NCBI RefSeq assembly: GCF_000337375.1
Contig: NZ_AOJG01000041.1
Location: 116,554 to 180,553, forward strand
From: Halorubrum lipolyticum DSM 21995
Lineage (GTDB): Archaea > Halobacteriota > Halobacteria > Halobacteriales > Haloferacaceae
Length of the DNA stretch: 64,000 nt
Direction of reading: 5' to 3'
Under the pieces are notes generated by a model that did not search any database, had not been told where the DNA came from, and saw only the letters and a list, made by a program, of their open reading frames with translations. Positions 59,186 to 64,000 of the stretch are shown in pieces. Every line of letters begins with the position of its first letter. Within the stretch, counting starts at the first letter, position 1. The translations under genes and the position numbers were made by a program.

Positions 59186-59875
59186 TCAGTCGCGGGTGCC
59201 GGCTCGGGAATCGGCGTTGTCTCCGGAATCGGCGTTGTCTCCGGAATCGGCGTTGTCTCCGGAATCGGCGTTGTCTCCGGAATCGGCGTTGTCTCCGGAG
59301 TCCTCCCCGGCGTCGACGACCGTTTTTCCGGTCGCCTCCGGCAGCACCCGTCGGTCCGCGTTCTCCCACTCGCGGTCCAGCTCCGCGCCCTCGAACAGCC
59401 GGTCGAGGAACACCGCGAGCCCCGCGACCTCTGAGTGCGGCTGGTTCGTCACGCCCACGTTGAAGTCGGCGCGCTCGTACAGCGCCCACGGCACCTTCTC
59501 GCCGCCGACCACGACGAGGAGGTCGCGGGGCGTCGACGCCCCGCCGGTCGCGTCCGCGCCGCCGAGCCCGACCGCCTCGCGGACCTCGCCTTCCGCGTCT
59601 TGGACGCGCTCGCCGTACATGGTGAGGTGCGCGACGACCCCCTCGAAGTCCCGGACGATCGCCTTCTGGTCGTCGCGGAGCTCGACCGCGAACGGGCCGC
59701 CGAACCGGTCGGTGATGTCCCGCACCGTCTCCGCCGACTGTCCGGCGTTGTCGGGGAAGATCACCCGATCGGCGCCGAGCGCTCGGGCCGTGAGCCCGAC
59801 GTGCGTCGTCATGCGGTCGTCGCGTCCCGGCCGGTGACCGTACCGGAGGACGACGACCTCGCGCGCATCGTGCAT
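59186..59875 (-). CDS. tRNA (cytidine-56-2'-O)-methyltransferase
   Basis: 229 aa SPOUT-class enzyme of the archaeal Trm56 family, which methylates the ribose of C56 in the T-loop of tRNA. Signature [20 protein letters not shown] near the N-terminus, [20 protein letters not shown] and [20 protein letters not shown] for the SAM knot. The last ~35 residues are five tandem S-G-D-N-A-D units, an unstructured tail encoded by an 18-bp repeat and absent from the core family. Confidence 0.9.
   Translation of the reverse strand: MHDAREVVVLRYGHRPGRDDRMTTHVGLTARALGADRVIFPDNAGQSAETVRDITDRFGGPFAVELRDDQKAIVRDFEGVVAHLTMYGERVQDAEGEVREAVGLGGADATGGASTPRDLLVVVGGEKVPWALYERADFNVGVTNQPHSEVAGLAVFLDRLFEGAELDREWENADRRVLPEATGKTVVDAGEDSGDNADSGDNADSGDNADSGDNADSGDNADSRAGTRD
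59207..59296. repeat. 18-bp minisatellite in Trm56 tail
   Basis: GGAATCGGCGTTGTCTCC repeats five times with exact 18-bp period on the plus strand, encoding S-G-D-N-A-D on the minus strand. The period is a multiple of three, so copy-number change keeps the frame. Probably slippage-driven length variation. Confidence 0.9.
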
Positions 59876-60054
59876 ACCGGCGGTGCGCCCGCGAGCGGCG
59901 TGGTCCTTTCGATGCGGAGTCGCCCGCGACTCCCGGCTCTCGACGGCGCGCTCGCCACGAATGTGGCCACAATCGTGGATCGTACTCGCCGAAACCGGAT
60001 CGAGGTGACCACGTAAGTGAAAGATTCATGGGGGAGGCGGTCGCCGGATGCGGT

Positions 60055-61104
60055 ATGACGAGCGTCAAGGAGTTCCGCGTCGACGACCCCGCGACCGCCG
60101 ACGGGCTCGGTCGGGGGCGGTTCGTCTTCACGGACGCCTACTCGGTGTTCGACTGGGGGCAGATGCCGGACGCGATCCCCGACAAGGGCGCGAGCCTCTG
60201 TGCGATGGGCGCGTTCAACTTTGAACTGCTAGAGGGCGAGGGCGTCCCGACTCACTATCGGGGGGTCACAGATTCTGAGACCGGTGAGACCGTCCCCCTC
60301 GCCGACGCGACCGCCCCGCCGACGGAGATGGCCATCGACCTGACGCAGGTGCCGGACCTCCCTTATAAAGGGCCCGACGCGGGCTACGACTACGACGCCT
60401 TCCACGCCGCGGGCGGGGAGCACTACCTCGTTCCCCTGGAGGTCGTCTTCCGCAACCGGGTCCCGGTCGGGTCCAGCCTGCGCCGCCGCGCCGACCCCGG
60501 CGATTTCGGACTCGACGAGGAGTCCGACATCGACGCCGACGCGTGGCCCGACGGGCCGGTCGACCTCCCCGAGCCGGTCGTGGAGTTCTCGACGAAGTAC
60601 GAGCAGCAGGACCGCTACCTCACCCGCGAGGAGGCCGACCGGATCGCGGGCGCCGCCGAGGTCGACGCCCTCGAGTCGCTCGCGCGCGACGTGAACCGGG
60701 TCGTCACCGAGCGCGCCGAGGCGGCCGGCTTCGTCCACGAGGACGGGAAGATCGAGTGCCTGTACGCGGACGGCGAGCTCCGCGTCGCCGACGTGGTCGG
60801 GACCTTCGACGAGAACCGATTCTCGTACGGCGGGCGCGGGATCTCGAAGGAGGTCGTCCGCCAGTGGTACAAGGCGAACGACCCCGCGTGGGTCGCGGCC
60901 GTCAAAGAGGCGAAGGACGCGGTCGCCGAGCGCGACATCGACGACTGGCGCGAACTCTGCGAACCGGGTCCCGACCCGCTCCCACCGGCGGTCGTCGACG
61001 CGGTCTCGGAGCTGTACGCGGCGGGCACGAACGCCTACACCGGCCGGGAGTGGTTCGACGCCCCCGACATCGAGGCGGCGCTCGACGCGGTCGACGAGCT
61101 GTAG
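60055..61104 (+). CDS. purC: SAICAR synthetase (PurC)
   Basis: 349 aa. It joins CAIR and aspartate with ATP in purine synthesis. Family segments: [34 protein letters not shown] (KGxxLxxxGxF) near the start, [20 protein letters not shown] for substrate binding, and [20 protein letters not shown]. Haloarchaeal PurC is longer than the bacterial ~240 aa form, as here. ATG 60055 is chosen; an upstream in-frame ATG (60028) adds 9 unconserved residues. Confidence 0.9.
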   Translation: MTSVKEFRVDDPATADGLGRGRFVFTDAYSVFDWGQMPDAIPDKGASLCAMGAFNFELLEGEGVPTHYRGVTDSETGETVPLADATAPPTEMAIDLTQVPDLPYKGPDAGYDYDAFHAAGGEHYLVPLEVVFRNRVPVGSSLRRRADPGDFGLDEESDIDADAWPDGPVDLPEPVVEFSTKYEQQDRYLTREEADRIAGAAEVDALESLARDVNRVVTERAEAAGFVHEDGKIECLYADGELRVADVVGTFDENRFSYGGRGISKEVVRQWYKANDPAWVAAVKEAKDAVAERDIDDWRELCEPGPDPLPPAVVDAVSELYAAGTNAYTGREWFDAPDIEAALDAVDEL

Positions 61105-61209
61105 CCGGGCGCGACTGTGCGTCCGCGGACACCGGAGAGAACGCCCGAACCCTCACGATCGACGACACGCGAGGGAACCTCTTTAGCCCCGACGCGCGTG
61201 GGTCGGCAC

Positions 61210-61926
61210 ATGTCCACCGACGCCGACTTCGGGGAGCGACTCGAGGCCCAGACCGCCGCCTACCTCGATCGGATCGACGACTGCGTCGCCCTCCTCCCGC
61301 GGGCCCTCGACGAGTACGCGAGCGACGGGCCGTACCGCGAGACGGTCGACGAGATCGCCGCGATCGAGAGCGAGTGCGACGAGCTGGTCCGGGAGCTCAC
61401 CGGGACCATCACCAACGCCGGTCCGGACGACATCGGCCTGTTGAACACCCGGATCAACTTCAACGAGTCCGCGCTGCTCGATTTTTATAAGGAGCTCGAC
61501 GTGGTTCCGAACCACACCGAGCGGATCGTTCAGGAGGTGGCCATGATGCGGCCCGACGCCGACGGCGACTCCTTCCGCGACATGCGGGAGATGGCCACCC
61601 GAATCGTCGAGATGACCGCGGTCCTCGGCGGCGTGGTCGAGGGGTTCGTCCGCGGGCTCGCCCGCAGCGACGCCACCGAGACCCTCACGGAGGGGATCGA
61701 GGCGATCCGCGGCCTCGAGAGCGAGTGCGACGAGCTCCGCAACGACGCCATCGCGACCGCCTTCGCCGACGACGCGGTCGACCAGCCGCTCGTCTACCGG
61801 GAGCTCGCGATCCTGTTGGACGAGCTCGCGAACACGATCGAGGACCTCACCGACCGGATGGTCGTCATCGCGAGCAAGGAGCCGGGGATCGTCACCGAGG
61901 CGGACCCGGAGGCGAACGGAGAGTAG
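61210..61926 (+). CDS. DUF47/PhoU-like phosphate regulator
   Basis: 238-aa all-helical protein of the DUF47 (PhoU-related, TIGR00153) family. E-x-x-x-D repeats such as IESECDELVRELTGTITNAG and LESECDELRNDAIATAFADD are the metal-binding signatures of PhoU bundles. Usually partnered with PitA-type phosphate permeases; none is adjacent here. ATG 61210. Confidence 0.85.
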   Translation: MSTDADFGERLEAQTAAYLDRIDDCVALLPRALDEYASDGPYRETVDEIAAIESECDELVRELTGTITNAGPDDIGLLNTRINFNESALLDFYKELDVVPNHTERIVQEVAMMRPDADGDSFRDMREMATRIVEMTAVLGGVVEGFVRGLARSDATETLTEGIEAIRGLESECDELRNDAIATAFADDAVDQPLVYRELAILLDELANTIEDLTDRMVVIASKEPGIVTEADPEANGE

Positions 61927-62045
61927 AGAACGGGCGGCCCCGCTGCGATCCCCTCCGTCAGACGCGGCGCGGCGTGAAACGCGACGCGGTGACGGTGGCG
62001 TGCGGGTCGAGGTGTACCGACCGAGGCGTGTCGGTTGAGGCGTCG

Positions 62046-62603
62046 CTACTGCTCCGGTCGCCACCGGCCGCCGATCTCTCCGCGGGGATAGTCCTGATAC
62101 GTGCCGTCGAGATACGTGGTGACGCGGCCGTCCTCCTCGCTGAGCGTGACCGCCCACAGGACGTTCTTTCGGAGCGACGTTTCCAGGGCGCTCATGTGTT
62201 TGGTCCCCATCCAGTCGGGGTACTCGAGCTCCGCGACCCCCGCCACTTCCGCGTGGTTGGGGCTCCGAACGCGAACCATCTGCTCTTGAATCGTCCCGTC
62301 TCCGGTCACGATGATCGCGCCGTCCCGGCTGAACGCGACGTCTTCGGCGACCCGGCGAAACCCCTCGGGCGAGTCGAGGACGATCTTACACCGGTCGGTC
62401 GGCCAGATGTTCTCTCCGAGCGGGTCGGTGTACTCCTCGAAATCGGTTTCGGCGACGACCAGAAAGTACAGACTCGGACCGCTCACGTACTGGTCGTCCC
62501 ACTTGTCGAACTCCAGGCTCAGTGTCTCGGCCACGTATCGGATCCGGTCCATGAGATCCTGGCTGGTGGCGTACTTCTTCAAAACCCGATCGAGTTCTTC
62601 CAT
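62046..62603 (-). CDS. dacZ: Diadenylate cyclase DacZ
   Basis: 185 aa. The DisA_N fold is marked by FSRDGAIIVTGDGTIQEQMV (DGA motif) and GTKHMSALETSLRKNVLWAV (the G-T-(R/K)-H-x-x-A motif). It makes c-di-AMP from two ATP. The H. volcanii homologue DacZ is essential and tied to osmotic homeostasis. The archaeal form is short and lacks the DNA-binding and linker regions of bacterial DisA. Kinase-like neighbours are absent; it is alone on its strand. Confidence 0.85.
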   Translation of the reverse strand: MEELDRVLKKYATSQDLMDRIRYVAETLSLEFDKWDDQYVSGPSLYFLVVAETDFEEYTDPLGENIWPTDRCKIVLDSPEGFRRVAEDVAFSRDGAIIVTGDGTIQEQMVRVRSPNHAEVAGVAELEYPDWMGTKHMSALETSLRKNVLWAVTLSEEDGRVTTYLDGTYQDYPRGEIGGRWRPEQ

Positions 62604-62760
62604 TCGTCTCGCGTGACACTAGCGGTGGAACAGGGTTAAACTCTCCTCGGGCCGAACTCGCCGCGCTGTTGCACTCGACCGCCGCACTCGGTCGCCGACC
62701 CCGCTCCGATTTTGAGCAGGTTCGACCGGACGAGAGGCGGCGAGTCGGGCCGTCGACCGC

Positions 62761-64000
62761 CTACCGCCGCGCCCAGTCGAGCAGGCGCTCGTAGAACGGC
62801 TCGGAGGCGAGCGCGTCTGCGTCGCCGACCAGCGTCAGCTGCTTTTTCGCCCGCGTGAGCGCGACGTTCATCCGGCGGTGGTCCTCGAAGATCGGGCCGT
62901 CGAGGTCGCCGGTCGCGACCAGCGAGACGACGATCACCTCCTTCGAGGAGCCCTGGAAGCGGTCGACGGTGTCGACGGTAACCGAGGTCCGGCGACCGAT
63001 CTCCGCGACCTGGGCGCGGAACGGGGCGATGACGCCGATGTCGTCCGGATCGACGCCGGCGGCGACGTAGGCGTCGACGATTTCGGCGACCCGCTCGGCC
63101 TCCCGGACGTTCCGGTTTCCGTCGCGGGTCCCGTCCGGGTCGACGAAGCTCACGCCGCCCGCGAGCCCGTCGGGGAGGGCGGCGGGGTCGACGCCGAGGT
63201 CGCGGAGGGTCTGACCGGCCACTTCGGGGGTCGCCGGGCGGAGCGCTCCGTCGTAGAACTCGGCGGAGGCGAACGCCTGGATGCGCTGGCTCATCCGGTA
63301 CTGGCGGTCGAGCATGACGCTCGCGTCGGGATATTTCTCGATGAGCCGCTGGAAGAGGGACATTCGGAGGTCGTTCTCCGCGCGCACGACCGGCGGGAGC
63401 TGCTCGTGGTCGCCCACGAGCACGAACCGGTCCGCGCGGTTGATCGCGGCGTGGGTGCCGGGCTCCGTGAGCTGCGAGGCCTCGTCGACCAGGGCCACGT
63501 CGAACTCGCACTCGCGGAGGACGCGGGAGCCGCAGGCCGCGGTGGTGGCGGCGACGACCGGCGCGTCGCGGAGCTCGGCGGCCTTCGCGTTCGGGTCGCC
63601 GCGCTGGACGAGCCGCACGTCCTGCATGTCGCCGCGGACGCCGGTCTCGGTCCCCACTCGGAGGACGTCGTCGAACCCCTGATCGCGCAGGGCCTCCAAC
63701 GCGTTGTCGACCGCGCGGTTCGTGAACGCCGAGAGCAACACCCGGTTCCCCCCGGCGACCAGCGCGCGGATCGCCCGCGCGATGGTGTACGTCTTGCCGG
63801 TCCCCGGCGGCCCGTGGATGAGCGCGCAGTCCTCGGCGTCGACGGCCAGTTGCACGGCCTCGTTCTGCGCGTCGTTGTTGTCGATGTAGGCGTCGGAGGG
63901 GTCGTCGCCGGTGTCGGCGTCGTCGCTCCCGGTCGCGCCGGGCGGTCGCTCGCTCTCCGCCCGGAACGCCGGCTCGCGCCGCCCGAACAGCACATCCTTG
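62761..64000 (-). CDS. Superfamily 1 (DNA2/UPF1-like) helicase, 5' part missing
   Basis: The C-terminal ~413 residues of an SF1B helicase; the gene continues beyond the right edge. Visible motifs: I ([16 protein letters not shown]), Ia (LLSAFTNRAVDNAL), II (ALVDEASQLTEPG), III (LVGDHEQLPPV), IV (LDRQYRMSQRIQAFAS), V (VDTVDRFQGSSKEVIVVSLV) and VI (MNVALTRAKKQLTLVGD). The layout is that of Dna2/UPF1-type DNA or RNA helicases common in haloarchaea. A TATA or start is not in the window. Confidence 0.9.
   Translation of the reverse strand, partial: KDVLFGRREPAFRAESERPPGATGSDDADTGDDPSDAYIDNNDAQNEAVQLAVDAEDCALIHGPPGTGKTYTIARAIRALVAGGNRVLLSAFTNRAVDNALEALRDQGFDDVLRVGTETGVRGDMQDVRLVQRGDPNAKAAELRDAPVVAATTAACGSRVLRECEFDVALVDEASQLTEPGTHAAINRADRFVLVGDHEQLPPVVRAENDLRMSLFQRLIEKYPDASVMLDRQYRMSQRIQAFASAEFYDGALRPATPEVAGQTLRDLGVDPAALPDGLAGGVSFVDPDGTRDGNRNVREAERVAEIVDAYVAAGVDPDDIGVIAPFRAQVAEIGRRTSVTVDTVDRFQGSSKEVIVVSLVATGDLDGPIFEDHRRMNVALTRAKKQLTLVGDADALASEPFYERLLDWARR

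Overview
The window looks like a chromosome segment of a halophilic archaeon (class Halobacteria, perhaps close to Halorubrum). The proteins are strongly acidic and the host DNA is GC-rich. Many genes have an archaeal TATA box about 25-30 nt before a start codon with almost no leader. The gene set (TFE, CDC48, archaeal Trm56, DacZ, KaiC-like ATPase, haloarchaeal PurC) fits. Genus is an inference; no rRNA is present.

Layout. 1-9400: host genes (membrane protein, UspA, two-domain rhodanese, S9 peptidase, FAD enzymes, a RarA-C-like protein). 9423-9496: tRNA-Tyr(GUA). 9476-29821: a provirus of about 20 kb inserted at the 3' end of that tRNA gene, bounded by a 21-bp direct repeat. 29992-64000: host genes again. 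These include an uncharacterised five-gene coiled-coil/PASTA/HhH operon (30818-34003), a copper-protein assembly cluster (SCO1, SafE-like, NosY/F/D, NosL), carB, LD-carboxypeptidase, CDC48, NAD kinase, a TFE-DUF2110 operon, a LOV-type histidine kinase divergent from a double KaiC ATPase, Trm56, PurC, a DUF47 protein, the c-di-AMP synthase DacZ and a truncated helicase.

The provirus carries the core of the tailless, internal-membrane sphaerolipovirus lineage (SH1/HHIV-2/SNJ1-like): an FtsK/HerA-type packaging ATPase, a small membrane protein, two consecutive candidate major capsid proteins, then a run of small beta-rich or single-TM virion proteins and a collar-fold protein. Virion genes overlap by a few bases and several have Shine-Dalgarno sites. 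The left arm holds an overlapping operon of small DNA-binding and zinc-finger proteins plus a catalytic-domain-only tyrosine recombinase. The right arm holds a full tyrosine recombinase next to attR.

Cargo lies mostly in AT-rich islands: small membrane proteins, a winged-helix gene antisense inside the structural module, a MazG-like pyrophosphohydrolase tail-to-tail with an EVE-PD-(D/E)XK nuclease fusion, and a ribbon-helix-helix/TraB-like membrane pair. The strongest candidates for undescribed biology are the EVE nuclease, the RHH-TraB pair with its palindromic operators, the host PASTA/HhH operon, the palindromic C5/G5 repeats with a G-quadruplex motif in two virion-region genes, and the array of att-like copies at the right end. 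Family assignments come from motif recognition and gene order only; no search was run.
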